Assembly: GCF_018406645.1 (NCBI RefSeq)
Contig: NZ_AP024546.1
Span: 2,728,001-2,792,000, forward strand
Direction of reading: 5' to 3'
Source: Lysobacter helvus
GTDB lineage: Bacteria > Pseudomonadota > Gammaproteobacteria > Xanthomonadales > Xanthomonadaceae
DNA length: 64,000 bases
The translations under genes and the position numbers were made by a program. The notes below the pieces were generated by a model. The model saw only the letters and a list, made by a program, of their open reading frames with translations, did no database searches and had not been told where the DNA came from. Every line of letters begins with the position of its first letter. Positions within the stretch are counted from its first letter, which is position 1. This document shows, one piece after another, positions 25,879-34,765 of this stretch.

Positions 25879-26469
25879 CTACCCCAGCAACCCCACCACC
25901 CCGGTCGCCACGTCATACATCGCAGGCACCACTTTCAACGAACCATTCTTCACCCGCGAACTCACCACCGTGGACGCATGCGTCAGCGTGCTCACCTGGT
26001 TGAGGACGTGTCTCCGCGTAACGTCGTCCACTTCGGCGCCCGGGCCGCCGCAATCGTCGATCGCCGGCAGGATCCCGGCGAACAACGCGCTGATCTGGCC
26101 CGGCACTTCGTCGTTGCGGATGGCCGCCTTGATCGCGCCGCAGTTCGTGTGGCCCATGACGATGATCGCTTTCACGCCCAGCACGGCGACGGCGTATTCG
26201 AGGCTGGCGATGACTTCGGTCGACGCGGTGTTGCCCGCGATGCGCGTGACGAACACGCGGCCGATGTGTTCGTCCAGCACCAGCCCCACGGGCACGCGCG
26301 AATCGGCGCAGGCGAGGATCGCGACGAACGGGCGCTGGTCGTACGCCGTCTGCGCGTGCAGCACGTCCAGTTCATCGCGGGAGACCGACGCCAGGCCTTC
26401 GACGAAACGGCGGTTGCCGGCCAGGGCCAGCGCGATGGCGGCGTCGGGGGTGTCGGGCAGGGGTTCCAT
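25879..26469 (-). CDS. Beta-class carbonic anhydrase
   Basis: A 196-residue protein with the beta-carbonic anhydrase zinc set: Cys54 and Asp56-x-Arg58 in 'ACADSRVP', and His107 and Cys110 in 'VMGHTNCGAI'. The length is normal for the bacterial family, with no signal peptide. It catalyses CO2 hydration in the cytoplasm. It lies tail-to-tail with the DoxX-like gene and directly downstream of phoD on the same strand (38-base gap). Confidence 0.93.
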   Translation of the reverse strand: MEPLPDTPDAAIALALAGNRRFVEGLASVSRDELDVLHAQTAYDQRPFVAILACADSRVPVGLVLDEHIGRVFVTRIAGNTASTEVIASLEYAVAVLGVKAIIVMGHTNCGAIKAAIRNDEVPGQISALFAGILPAIDDCGGPGAEVDDVTRRHVLNQVSTLTHASTVVSSRVKNGSLKVVPAMYDVATGVVGLLG

Positions 26470-26507
26470 CCTTCAAGCAACGCACGGGTGGCGGCGCACC
26501 CGGACAT

Positions 26508-28583
26508 TCACACCGACAGGCCCGCGTCGCCCTCCACGACGCTCTGCCGCATCTGCGGCCGTTCACCCGCCTGCCAGAGTGCGATTTCATGGCGCACGCG
26601 ATACCGCAGCGGCCCGCCATCCGTGCCGGGGCTGCGCGCGATGGGCCGCGGGATGCAGACGAATTCGGTGACCATCGTGGTGGCGTCGACGCGCACCGTC
26701 GAGTAACCGTGCCCGCCCATGTCGACGAAGGCCAGATGCGGCGCCATGTCGGGATTGCGCACCGCGTAAGCCTTCGTCCGATCGCCGCGCTTCGCGTATT
26801 CCAGCGCGGAACGCACACCATGCCGCAGCAGCAGGTTGATCGTCGCCTGCGACGGGCCGCCGCCCGGGCTGGCGAGGTACAACGGCCGCAAGGGATCGTC
26901 TTGCTTCACGTTGTGTTCGTTGGCCTCCACCGTGCCCGGCGCGGAGATCGAACCGGTGACGAACGTGACGCCCACCGGTTCGAACGCCGCAGGCGGCAAC
27001 GCCTTCGCGGCATAGCCGGCCCAGAAACTGTGGCGATCGCCGGACACGATGGCGAACCCGGTGATGCCGGCGTCGCGCACGGTGTCGAAGATTTCGGCGC
27101 GCTCGTGGTACGTGGCGCCCCAGTCGCCGGTGGCCATGACCGCGAAATCCTCGTTGGGCCACTTCGCCAGCGTGGGCGGCAGGTGCTGCGGGTCCACGCG
27201 CCAGTCGGGCGTGCCCAGCGAATTGCCCCAGATCTTCCACGTGCCTTGCGCACTGCGCAGGCGTTCGAGGAACCAGGTCTTCTGCTTCGCGCCCAGCATC
27301 GTCTGCGCGGCTTCCTTCGCGCGGTAATTCGGGATGTGCTTGTCGCCGAACGACAGCGTGGCCGGCGGGTGGCCGTCGGCATAGTCGCGGCCGCCGTCGA
27401 GTTGCCGTGCCAGCGTCTCGGGGACGAAGCCCAGCGTGTCGCCTTCGAACAGCGGATTGATCTCGTCGCGCGAACCCGGATCGCGCGAACGGAAGCTGCG
27501 TTGGTCGGTGAGCAGCAAGTCGATGTGCCGCCCCCAGCGCAAGGCGCGATACGCGATGAGGCTGTCGATCGCGGCGAGGTTGTTGGGTTCCTGCCCCAGG
27601 CCGTCGTCGTCGAAGGTGGTGACCGGGGCATCGACCACGTGCGGCGCAGCGAACGTATCCAGCGACGCGCCCGGCGGCGACACGCGCGCCGGCTGGTATT
27701 CGAACCACGCCTGGTTGGCGGCCACCTTCAGCGTCTGCGCAGGCTCCAGGCCCGCGCCGAATTCCTGGATCGACTGCCAGCCCTGCCACGAGAATTCGTG
27801 GTTGTCCCACATCGCCACGAACGGAAACCGCGCACGTGCATCCTGGATGTCGGGATCCTGCAAGTACGCGTGGTAGAGCGCGCGGTAGTCGTCGAGCGAG
27901 CCGGGCACCGTGAAGCGGTTCTTCGCCACCGCCTTGCCGTGTTCGAACGTGATCGGGAACGTGATGACGCGATCGTAGCGATGGCCGTTCTTCACCTGCG
28001 ACGGGACCTGCACGACCTCGTAGATGAAGTCGCCCAGGTGCAGCACGAAGCCGATGCGCTCGCCGGGTGCCGCGCGTTCGTCTTCGAAGATCATCTTGCG
28101 ATAGGCGTTCTGCGCGCCTTCGCAGATGTTCTGGCAACTGACGAAGGCGAAGCGCGCGGGCCGCGCATCGTCGTGCGCCGGCGACGTGAGCGTGCGACCG
28201 ATGCGGCTGCCGTTGCCCTCCTCGTCCACGAAGCGGTACCAGTATTCGCGGGCCGGTTGCAGGTCGGCGACCAGCACGCGGCTGGTCCAGTCGGACGCGG
28301 CCTGCACGCGCGCCGACGCCGTCGCGACCACGCGCGTGAACGCGGGATCCTCCGCCACTTCGACGAGCAGCGTGGCGCCGTCGCGCCCGTCCGTATACGG
28401 GCGTCGCGTCCAGAGCAGGGCGCTGTTGAAGTCGGGGTCGCCGGAGGCCACGCCTTGCGGATACAGGTCGCGCCGTTCGCGCCAGCCACTCGACGACGGC
28501 TGCACGGACGCGCAGCCCCAGGCGAGGGTGGCGCCCAACGCGGCGGAGAGTTTCAGGAACTGGCGGCGATCCATGGTCGGCAT
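26508..28583 (-). CDS. phoD: Alkaline phosphatase D, Tat-exported
   Basis: A 691-residue protein. The N-terminus has a twin-arginine signal (DRRQFLKLSAALGATLAWGCA), and the cysteine after WG could also be lipidated. An N-terminal Fn3-like PhoD domain is followed by the catalytic domain with metal-ligand motifs 'FVSCQN', 'LGDFIYE', 'MWDNHEF' and 'VSGDRH'. AGAGG lies just before the chosen ATG. PhoD is a periplasmic calcium/iron phosphodiesterase-monoesterase that releases phosphate. It is divergent from the HIT pseudogene across 124 bases. Confidence 0.93.
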   Translation of the reverse strand: MPTMDRRQFLKLSAALGATLAWGCASVQPSSSGWRERRDLYPQGVASGDPDFNSALLWTRRPYTDGRDGATLLVEVAEDPAFTRVVATASARVQAASDWTSRVLVADLQPAREYWYRFVDEEGNGSRIGRTLTSPAHDDARPARFAFVSCQNICEGAQNAYRKMIFEDERAAPGERIGFVLHLGDFIYEVVQVPSQVKNGHRYDRVITFPITFEHGKAVAKNRFTVPGSLDDYRALYHAYLQDPDIQDARARFPFVAMWDNHEFSWQGWQSIQEFGAGLEPAQTLKVAANQAWFEYQPARVSPPGASLDTFAAPHVVDAPVTTFDDDGLGQEPNNLAAIDSLIAYRALRWGRHIDLLLTDQRSFRSRDPGSRDEINPLFEGDTLGFVPETLARQLDGGRDYADGHPPATLSFGDKHIPNYRAKEAAQTMLGAKQKTWFLERLRSAQGTWKIWGNSLGTPDWRVDPQHLPPTLAKWPNEDFAVMATGDWGATYHERAEIFDTVRDAGITGFAIVSGDRHSFWAGYAAKALPPAAFEPVGVTFVTGSISAPGTVEANEHNVKQDDPLRPLYLASPGGGPSQATINLLLRHGVRSALEYAKRGDRTKAYAVRNPDMAPHLAFVDMGGHGYSTVRVDATTMVTEFVCIPRPIARSPGTDGGPLRYRVRHEIALWQAGERPQMRQSVVEGDAGLSV

Positions 28584-28707
28584 TCGGGCCTCTGCAGCAC
28601 GGCGCGCGGATCGCGGCGTCGCCACGCTAGACCTGATCCCCGGCGCGGGAGCCTGCCGGAAGTCACCCGTGCGAAACTCGGCCGTTCCAACGGATCGGCG
28701 CAGCGCA

Positions 28708-29216
28708 ATGATCGAGCTTCCCGTCAGGGACCCGTGCGACCTGTGTGAAACGGCAAGCCGCGAAGATCGCTGGGCGATCATCGAGGAAAGCGAACACACG
28801 CTCACCCTGATCAATCCGTGGCAGTTCGAAGTCGGACAGTGCTGCGTCATCACGCGGCGGCATGTCGCGTTGTCGATCTTTCGCCCGAGGAATGCGCGGC
28901 CATCCTGGTCCAGGCGCAGCGCGTGGCGCAGGCGTTGGTCAGGGCTTACCACCCGCTCGGGATCCTGACGTTCCAGAACAACGGGGTGTACAGCGGACAG
29001 GAAACGCCGCACTTCCATTTCCATGTCGTGCCGCGGCAGGCGGGGAGCGATTGGGGGATCGGGCCGCCGCAGCTGGCGACCTTCGATGGGGCGGGGCGGC
29101 TACGCGGGACGGTGCATGATGCGGGCGGGGATGCGCAGCGGCGGGAACGTGTGCGGGCATCGGCAAGCCAGCTGGCGGAGACCGTGGCGTTGATTCGTTC
29201 GAAACTGCCGGAGTAG
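28708..29216 (+). pseudogene. HIT-family hydrolase, frameshifted
   Basis: The first frame gives 'MIELPVRDPCDLCE' to 'CCVITRRHVA'; after about 28870 the continuation 'VVDLSPEECAAILVQAQRVA' is in another frame, consistent with loss of one base in an alanine codon. The downstream part keeps the histidine triad 'HFHFHVVPR'. Rejoined it would be about 170 residues, normal for HIT nucleotide hydrolases. It is either genuinely broken or a consensus error. Confidence 0.8.
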
Positions 29217-29222
29217 GGGCGC

Positions 29223-29477
29223 ATGGCATTCCAAATCCTGTTCATCACCGAAGGCGACGCCATCCATCCTGCTGCCGAGATCCAGTTCGATCATCAACGG
29301 CTCTGCATCGTGCGTTTTTCGCCCGCGGGCGCGCCGGAGCTCGAATTCGTCCAGGACCTTTACGTCGGGGGGGACGTAGCGATGATTTTCCCGTTCGAGG
29401 AATTCATGGACACGCTTCGCATTGCATTGGACGACCTGGTTGCGTGGCGGCAGAACCTGGAGGAATTGGATCGATGA
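29223..29477 (+). CDS. Small hypothetical protein
   Basis: An 84-residue acidic protein: 'MAFQILFITEGDAIHPAAEI', a strand 'LCIVRFSPAGAPELEFV', and a C-terminal helix 'FMDTLRIALDDLVAWRQNLEEL'. There is no signal peptide. The stop overlaps the next start (ATGA at 29474-29477). It is probably cytoplasmic; the family is unknown. Confidence 0.6.
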   Translation: MAFQILFITEGDAIHPAAEIQFDHQRLCIVRFSPAGAPELEFVQDLYVGGDVAMIFPFEEFMDTLRIALDDLVAWRQNLEELDR

Positions 29478-29726
29478 TCAGGACTATCGGCAAGCCGCGT
29501 AGCTGGTGGCTATTCGCCGGTTCCTGCGCGACTGCACTCCTGCTGGGGTGGCTTGTGCCTCGGGCTTTACTTCGCCGGGGTGCATGCTGCGGGGCAGATC
29601 GGCTTCTGTATCGTCGTGGCTTGCGGGGTAGTCGCCGCCGTCTCGTGCATCCGCTACTTTGCAGGCCAGATCTCAGGACGTTACAGCGACCTGAGCGGCA
29701 AGCGCTGGACGGAATTGCCGTGGTAG
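29474..29726 (+). pseudogene. Small membrane protein, frameshifted
   Basis: It opens 'MIRTIGKPRSWWLFAGSCATALLLGWL', then near 29555 the reading continues one frame over as 'CLGLYFAGVHAAGQIGFCIV' through a second TM segment, ending 'SGKRWTELPW'. One extra base explains the shift. Rejoined it is about 83 residues with two TM segments. The ATG overlaps the previous stop. Confidence 0.65.
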
Positions 29727-29760
29727 CGATCGCCGCACCCCACTCACTTCCGGTCACGCC

Positions 29761-29991
29761 ATGTCATACCCAACGCTTGAAGACCCCGCGTTCGATCGTG
29801 CGATCACCTTGCGGGACGCCTATCGGATCATGGAGCGATTCGCGAGCGCTTACCTGGCGCGCGGCGACACCTTGGTCTCCGACTTCCTGTACGCCTATGC
29901 AGGGGAATGCATCGGCGGCGGAGTGACGGATCCAGTCGCCATCGGCGATTTCCTCGACGCTGCAGATCAGACGTTGAACCCGAAGGAATGA
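29761..29991 (+). CDS. Small hypothetical protein
   Basis: A 76-residue protein, helical and acidic: 'AFDRAITLRDAYRIMERFASAYLARG' followed by 'VSDFLYAYAGECIGGG' and an Asp-rich end. There is no signal or TM segment. The length and charge resemble small immunity-like proteins, but nothing else supports that. Confidence 0.6.
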   Translation: MSYPTLEDPAFDRAITLRDAYRIMERFASAYLARGDTLVSDFLYAYAGECIGGGVTDPVAIGDFLDAADQTLNPKE

Positions 29992-29995
29992 GATC

Positions 29996-30628
29996 GTGTT
30001 GAACTGGGGCAGGATCGCAAAGTACGCCGTCGTGTTGTTCGTCGTGCAGTGCGTGATCGGACTCATCGTGGGCTTTTTCACGCCCGAGTTGTCGGGCAGC
30101 GTTCGCATGCACTGGCTCGGCACACACGGGCCTACGATCCTCGTGCTCCTGGAATGGCTCGTGCTGGTCTGCGCCCTGCTGGTGGGCACGGGCATCGGAC
30201 GGAAGTTCCTGTGCCTGGCGCTCGCGTGTGTCGCGATGGGCGGTTGCACGTCTGTTCGCCCGGATGGCACGGCGCTGACGGGCTCGGCCGGCTTTGCCTG
30301 CGACATCGATGATGGCCCGGCCACGCTCGCCCACCTGCAAGCCAACGGTGCCGGCGTGACGTGGATCTTCAACGTCCATGGCCAGTCCCCCGATGGGCTG
30401 GATGGCGAGTATCCGATCAACGCCAGCGGACGACGTGGGTCGGCAAGCCTGCGAATATGCAACGACGCCATGGACTGCACGGCAGCGGTCGAAGGCACTG
30501 TCGTCGTCACCAGGCAGCATCGACGCCGGTTGGAGGGTTGGTTGGCGTACCGTTTGCCATCGCAGGCATCACAGCGTCGAGCGTTCGTGGCGGACATCGA
30601 CATGGCGGATCGTGCAACCTGCCCATAG
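29996..30628 (+). CDS. Apparent fusion of a membrane-protein N-terminus with a lipoprotein
   Basis: A 210-residue frame from GTG with AAGGA upstream. Residues 1-75 form two TM segments typical of a small membrane protein. Residues 76-88 then read as a second signal peptide with lipobox ('LCLALACVAMGGC') followed by a secreted domain with three further cysteines. A signal peptide in the middle of a protein suggests that two adjacent genes were joined by a deletion or lost a start/stop boundary. Confidence 0.6.
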   Translation: MLNWGRIAKYAVVLFVVQCVIGLIVGFFTPELSGSVRMHWLGTHGPTILVLLEWLVLVCALLVGTGIGRKFLCLALACVAMGGCTSVRPDGTALTGSAGFACDIDDGPATLAHLQANGAGVTWIFNVHGQSPDGLDGEYPINASGRRGSASLRICNDAMDCTAAVEGTVVVTRQHRRRLEGWLAYRLPSQASQRRAFVADIDMADRATCP

Positions 30629-30652
30629 CCGGCAGGCGCATGGAGGACCGGG

Positions 30653-31201
30653 ATGAAGATCCGATGGATCATGTTGGCCGCCCTCGGGATTGCCATGCAT
30701 CCCGACGATGCCCGCGCCGCGAATGCAGATCCTTGCGACAGCGCAGCCGGCATGGCCGCGGAAGCCGCGCTTGAATTGAAAGAGGCCCGGTTGAACGCCG
30801 GTGCATTCGTCGGAACGTTTGAAATCGAAAACGCCAGCAAGACGAGTTCGATTTCGGTCGGGCTGGTCAGCGAGTCGGGCGGCGAGTTTGCCTTCAGGCC
30901 CGACTTCTCCATCGAGTCCCTCGACTTGTCCGGCCAATGGCGGCGGTTGATCGACCTGCCTGGCAGCTATCGGACGGGGCCGGCGATGCGCGTCTTGCCG
31001 CCCGGAGGAAAGCAGCAATTCAAGGCGATCCTGATGACGGCCGAAACGGCACGCCTGGATGCCCGTGAATTCAGATTGTTGTTGCGCACTTACAACCCGC
31101 GCCTTTGCGTCAGGTCGGTGCCTTTCCATGGCCTGCCGCCGAAGCCGCCCGTGCAGCGGCCGGAGCCGACACGACTGGTGGCCAGGCCCGGGGTTCCATA
31201 A
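30653..31201 (+). CDS. Secreted protein of unknown function
   Basis: A 182-residue protein with a signal peptide (MKIRWIMLAALGIAM, cleavage near DARA) and GGAGGA upstream. The mature region is beta-rich ('AFVGTFEIENASKTSSISVGL', 'FAFRPDFSIESLDLSGQWR') and may be an immunoglobulin-like fold; the tail is Pro/Arg-rich. It follows the fusion gene after 24 bases. Confidence 0.65.
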   Translation: MKIRWIMLAALGIAMHPDDARAANADPCDSAAGMAAEAALELKEARLNAGAFVGTFEIENASKTSSISVGLVSESGGEFAFRPDFSIESLDLSGQWRRLIDLPGSYRTGPAMRVLPPGGKQQFKAILMTAETARLDAREFRLLLRTYNPRLCVRSVPFHGLPPKPPVQRPEPTRLVARPGVP

Positions 31202-31234
31202 ACTCGCACCGTCCAACGATCGAGCCAGGCCCAC

Positions 31235-31582
31235 ATGGGGACGATCTTGAGCTTGATGGAACGCCTCGCCCAGCGCGCAACCCCCGGGCGCATGCCCGTG
31301 GCCGTCACGCCTTTCGGGTTTACCGTCGGGTCCATCTTCGTGGCCTGGCAGCGGGTTTCCGCGATCGCGGCCTGCATGGTGGATCGCACGACCGCGGACG
31401 CGGTGTCCCTCGAGTTCGCATTCGACGACCAGACCCTTGCGGTCAGCGAACTGCAGCCCGGATTCGATCTGCTGGAGGCCGCGATGGTGGCGTGCTTCCC
31501 GACCACTGCCGACTGGCGCCAGCGTGTCCTGCACGCGCCGTGCGATCCCTTCCGCGCGCTGCTTTTCAAGCGAGCGCCCTGA
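31235..31582 (+). CDS. Hypothetical protein
   Basis: A 115-residue protein with alternating strands and helices ('VAVTPFGFTVGSIFVAWQRVSAIAA', 'SLEFAFDDQTLAVSELQPGFDLLEAAM'), ending in 'FRALLFKRAP'. There is no signal peptide. The pattern of a short beta-sheet domain followed by 'PGFDLLEAAM' occurs in single-domain cytoplasmic proteins next to effectors, but no family can be named. Confidence 0.6.
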   Translation: MGTILSLMERLAQRATPGRMPVAVTPFGFTVGSIFVAWQRVSAIAACMVDRTTADAVSLEFAFDDQTLAVSELQPGFDLLEAAMVACFPTTADWRQRVLHAPCDPFRALLFKRAP

Positions 31583-31641
31583 TGCGGGATTTCAGGAACG
31601 GCCTCCGTCGCGTCACTGGTCCCGAACCCACGGAGGCAGCC

Positions 31642-32037
31642 ATGCAGCGCATTGTCATTTCCGTACTCCTCGCGGGCCTGCCACTGCTGTGCCATGCGCA
31701 GCAACCGCGCGTGTCCGAGCCCACGCGCGTGCAAAGCCCGGACACGGCCCCCTTCGACGCGCTCCATCGCACGACCGATCCGCGCAGCCCGCAGGCATTC
31801 GCATTCCTCCGTGCGTACGGAACGCCTTCGGCGCAGCAGGTGGCCGCGCACGGGTGGCCGGTGGCGGCGTCCTTGCCCGAGGGACTTGCGCGGCACAAGC
31901 TCGGCAGCCGGGGCGCGATCGAGGATCAGCCCTACGTGCTGCTCGTCGACGCAGACCACAAGCGCATGTACCTGCTGCGACAGGATCGGCAGGGCGCCGT
32001 CGTGTATGGGCCCATCCAGTATCCGCGCGGCATCTGA
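31642..32037 (+). CDS. Secreted protein of unknown function
   Basis: A 131-residue protein with signal peptide 'MQRIVISVLLAGLPLLCHA' (cleaved before QQP) and CGGAGG upstream. The C-terminal half 'PYVLLVDADHKRMYLLRQDRQGAVVYGP' resembles short secreted proteins of Lysobacter relatives. No catalytic motif is visible. Confidence 0.65.
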   Translation: MQRIVISVLLAGLPLLCHAQQPRVSEPTRVQSPDTAPFDALHRTTDPRSPQAFAFLRAYGTPSAQQVAAHGWPVAASLPEGLARHKLGSRGAIEDQPYVLLVDADHKRMYLLRQDRQGAVVYGPIQYPRGI

Positions 32038-32050
32038 GTCCCGCGACGCC

Positions 32051-32455
32051 ATGCCGCAACCCGCCGATGCCGTCCTCTCGGTCATGCTCGCCGTGCCGGA
32101 CGCGGCAGCCGCCACCGCGTGGTATCGCAGCGCATTGGGTGCGGAAGAACTGTGGAATCTCGGTTCGGTCGTGGGCCTGGTGATCGCGGGCGCACCGGTG
32201 TTCCTCGGCGAGCCCGCCAACAATGGTTGGGACTTTCCTGCGCGACTCGGGATGCCCTCGGTGCGCATCGAAGTCTTCTGCGACGATCCGGATGCGTTCC
32301 TGTCCCGTGCGGTCGCCGCCGGCGCCGTCGGCCGCACATATCCGACGCGCTTGCACGACATGCCGTGGGGCCCGCATCGCCAGGGCAGTTTCGTCGATCC
32401 GTTCGGGCACCTGTGGTTCGTGGGGGATCGTTCGCCGTTGAAGCAATCAACATGA
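32051..32455 (+). CDS. VOC (glyoxalase/bleomycin-resistance) family protein
   Basis: A 134-residue protein made of one glyoxalase-type betaalphabetabetabeta pair: 'AVLSVMLAVPDAAAATAWYR', 'GAPVFLGEPAN', 'IEVFCDDPDAFLSRAVAAGA', and the C-terminal metal-ligand strand 'GSFVDPFGHLWFVGDR'. The length and motif order are typical of VOC proteins. The substrate is unknown. Its stop overlaps the next start (ATGA). Confidence 0.85.
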   Translation: MPQPADAVLSVMLAVPDAAAATAWYRSALGAEELWNLGSVVGLVIAGAPVFLGEPANNGWDFPARLGMPSVRIEVFCDDPDAFLSRAVAAGAVGRTYPTRLHDMPWGPHRQGSFVDPFGHLWFVGDRSPLKQST

Positions 32456-33033
32456 GCGACGCACCGGACGATCCCGCCGCACGCCGCCTCGACCTGGCAG
32501 CCAAGCGCGACGCCTTGTTCGCGCAGCAAGCCGAGCGCGCGGCGCAGCAGCGGCATGCGGAAGAAGCGGCGGAATTCCACCGTTATCACGGCGCCGCGCT
32601 GGAAGCGGCGGGCGTGCGGCATGCGTTGCACTGGAACACCGAGGCCGCGCGCGGGCCGCTCACGACGTATCCGATCGGATTCGCCAGCATCCGCTGGGAT
32701 TTCGTGCCGCATGCCGTCCGCCAACAGGGCGAGAGTCCGGCGCGCCTCAAGGAACTGCTCGAGGAAGCCTTGCGCGCCCTGGACGTGGCGCCCACGACGA
32801 CGGTGATCGTGGACTGGTGCGTCTCGCGGCGCCCGCGCGTCGCGCTGTCCGCGGCCGATGCGTGCGCGCATGCGATCGCGTTGATGGCGTGCGCGTCCGA
32901 CACGTGGGTGTATGCGCAGGGGGCGACGTGGGTGGTGGAGATCCACCACGACGGGTGGGTGACGTATGCCGACCGCCCGGGATTGCCGGAACATGCGGGT
33001 GACGGATGGCGGGACGAACGGACCGGACGCTGA
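32452..33033 (+). CDS. Hypothetical protein coupled to the VOC gene
   Basis: A 193-residue protein. A charged N-terminal helix ('LAAKRDALFAQQAERAAQQRHAEEAAEF') is followed by a globular part containing 'TTVIVDWCVSRRPRVALSAADA' and 'YAQGATWVVEIHHDGWVTYAD'. It has no signal peptide. Coupling to the VOC gene by ATGA suggests a shared function. Confidence 0.65.
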   Translation: MSDAPDDPAARRLDLAAKRDALFAQQAERAAQQRHAEEAAEFHRYHGAALEAAGVRHALHWNTEAARGPLTTYPIGFASIRWDFVPHAVRQQGESPARLKELLEEALRALDVAPTTTVIVDWCVSRRPRVALSAADACAHAIALMACASDTWVYAQGATWVVEIHHDGWVTYADRPGLPEHAGDGWRDERTGR

Positions 33034-33079
33034 GGTTGGGCGGAACGCAATCCACCCCCGCATGCGGCATGCTGTCGCC

Positions 33080-33688
33080 ATGGACGCCAAACCCTTCGCG
33101 CCCGCCTGCGAGCGCAACCGTGATCCGATCCTCGCGGTGCTGCGCACGCAGTTTGCCGATCGCCGCAACGTGCTCGAAGTGGGCAGCGGCACCGGGCAGC
33201 ACGCGGTGTACTTCGCGGCCGCGATGCCGTGGCTGCGCTGGCAGTGCGCCGACCTGCCATCCCAACTCCCCGGCATCCGGCAATGGCTGGACGAAGCCGA
33301 TCTTCCCAACACACCGCCGCCGCTCGCGCTCGACGTCAGCGGGCGATGGCCGGCCGGGCCTTATGACGCAGTGTTCAGCGCGAACATCCTGCACATCGTC
33401 GGCTGGCCCGGGGTGGAGGCGTTCTTCGCCGGCGTCGGGCGCGTGCTCGAAGCGGACGGCATGCTCGTCGTGTACGGGCCCTTCAACGAAGGCGGCACGT
33501 ACACCAGCGAAAGCAACCGCGATTTCGATGCGTGGCTGAAAGCGCGCGATCCGCGTTCCGGCATCCGCGATCTCGAAGCGGTGCAGGAGCTTGCGGCGCA
33601 GGTTGGCTTGCATGCCGTCGACAACGTGGCGATGCCGGCGAACAACCGTTGCCTCGTGTGGCGGCGGCAGGCGCGGGCAGCACGATGA
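33080..33688 (+). CDS. DUF938 class I SAM-dependent methyltransferase
   Basis: A 202-residue protein. 'PFAPACERNRDPILAVLR' and 'NVLEVGSGTGQHAVYFAAAMP' give the DUF938 signature with the SAM-binding GxGxG motif, followed by 'DAVFSANILHIVGWPGVEAFF', 'LVVYGPFNEGGTYTSESN' and 'SGIRDLEAVQELA', all characteristic of the family. Methyltransferase activity is inferred. The stop overlaps the next start (ATGA). Confidence 0.9.
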   Translation: MDAKPFAPACERNRDPILAVLRTQFADRRNVLEVGSGTGQHAVYFAAAMPWLRWQCADLPSQLPGIRQWLDEADLPNTPPPLALDVSGRWPAGPYDAVFSANILHIVGWPGVEAFFAGVGRVLEADGMLVVYGPFNEGGTYTSESNRDFDAWLKARDPRSGIRDLEAVQELAAQVGLHAVDNVAMPANNRCLVWRRQARAAR

Positions 33689-34083
33689 CGCGATCCATCT
33701 ACGCCGTAGCGCGCGTGCCCGCGCTGATTCGATATGGCATCGCCGCGATCGTCGCGGGTTTCATGGTGTTCGCGGGCGTCGCGTTGGCGGGGGCAGGGCA
33801 CGGCTGGGTCGCTGGCGGCTTCGGATGTTTTGCCCTTGCGCCGATCTGCTTTGTCGCGTGGGCCAATGCGGTGGGTGCGCGTCCGTCTCGTCCAAGGGCG
33901 GTGGCAACCGCGGGCCTGGCGCTGGTCGCCTGCATCGTCGTGGCCGTCGCCACGTCCTTCGAAGGCTTCGCACGCTTCGTCCACCATTGGTCCGCGGTCG
34001 GCATCGGCGGAATCCTCGTTGCAGGATTTGCTTATCTCAATGCGTTGCTTGTGTCTGCGGTAACGATCAAGCGTGCAGGGTGA
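33685..34083 (+). CDS. Membrane protein, four predicted TM segments
   Basis: A 132-residue protein coupled to the DUF938 gene by ATGA. Hydrophobic segments lie near residues 13-32, 38-57, 70-90 and 102-125, with a short basic turn (RPSRPRA) between the second and third. No motif identifies a function. Confidence 0.65.
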   Translation: MTRSIYAVARVPALIRYGIAAIVAGFMVFAGVALAGAGHGWVAGGFGCFALAPICFVAWANAVGARPSRPRAVATAGLALVACIVVAVATSFEGFARFVHHWSAVGIGGILVAGFAYLNALLVSAVTIKRAG

Positions 34084-34100
34084 TTGGATACACTCCGCCC

Positions 34101-34313
34101 ATGCGCGCAAAGGACCTGCCTCGTCGTGTCCATTGGCTCGGAAGGGGCCTGTTGCTGGTTTCCGCCGCGGGCGTCGCCTACACCGCGGTAGCGGCGTACA
34201 CGCCCCATCCCGATGCCACGTTCTGGCTGCTCGCGGCGTTGTCGGTCCTGCTCCTCGTCGTGGCGCTGTTCGGCCCGGCGCGCCTTCGAAACCTTCTGAT
34301 CGGCATCGCCTGA
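34101..34313 (+). CDS. Small membrane protein, two predicted TM segments
   Basis: A 70-residue protein: basic start (MRAKDLPRRVHWLGR), TM segments at about 15-32 and 41-58, and a 'GPARLRNLLIGIA' tail. It lies 17 bases after the preceding membrane-protein gene and is probably in the same transcript. Confidence 0.6.
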   Translation: MRAKDLPRRVHWLGRGLLLVSAAGVAYTAVAAYTPHPDATFWLLAALSVLLLVVALFGPARLRNLLIGIA

Positions 34314-34318
34314 GCGCG

Positions 34319-34759
34319 ATGCCCGCGGTGCAACGCCCCATGCAGACATTCCATTGGCTCGAGAAGTTCGACTTCGACGGACACGCGCTCGTCGTCCAGG
34401 TTGCGCAACTCGTGCGCGGCGAACCCGACGGCGCCATCGGACATCCCCTCGAAGTCACGCCGGACTCCGCCCGTTACCGCGTGCATTTCCCGGTCGTCGG
34501 GGCGTTCAAGACCGTGCCGGAATTGTTCAGTGAGGTGTCGGAGACCGCGAACAAGGTGGATGTATTCCTTTTCCACGAACCGGACAGCGCCTACGCGGCC
34601 GAAATGCAGCATGCGATGGCACTGGCAAGCGACATTCCGAGCGGCGGCGTGCAGCACTACGTGGTCCATGCCGAAAACGTCGTCACGCATGTGCTGGCGG
34701 CAAGCGCACCGCAGGTGTCGCGCGTTCCGATGGATCCTGACCCGCGGGCAGGGGCGTAG
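34319..34759 (+). CDS. Hypothetical protein
   Basis: A 146-residue protein; an internal ATG at 34340 is an alternative start. It is a soluble alpha/beta protein: 'LEKFDFDGHALVVQVAQLVRGEP' opens, followed by 'GAFKTVPELFSEVSETANKVD' and 'GVQHYVVHAENVVTHVLA'. There is no signal peptide. The family is unknown. Confidence 0.6.
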   Translation: MPAVQRPMQTFHWLEKFDFDGHALVVQVAQLVRGEPDGAIGHPLEVTPDSARYRVHFPVVGAFKTVPELFSEVSETANKVDVFLFHEPDSAYAAEMQHAMALASDIPSGGVQHYVVHAENVVTHVLAASAPQVSRVPMDPDPRAGA

Positions 34760-34765
34760 CGGCGC

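Noticed and set aside
26589-28748. A 719-codon open frame opposite phoD
   Set aside because: It is antisense to the clearly identified PhoD gene and has no protein-like features.
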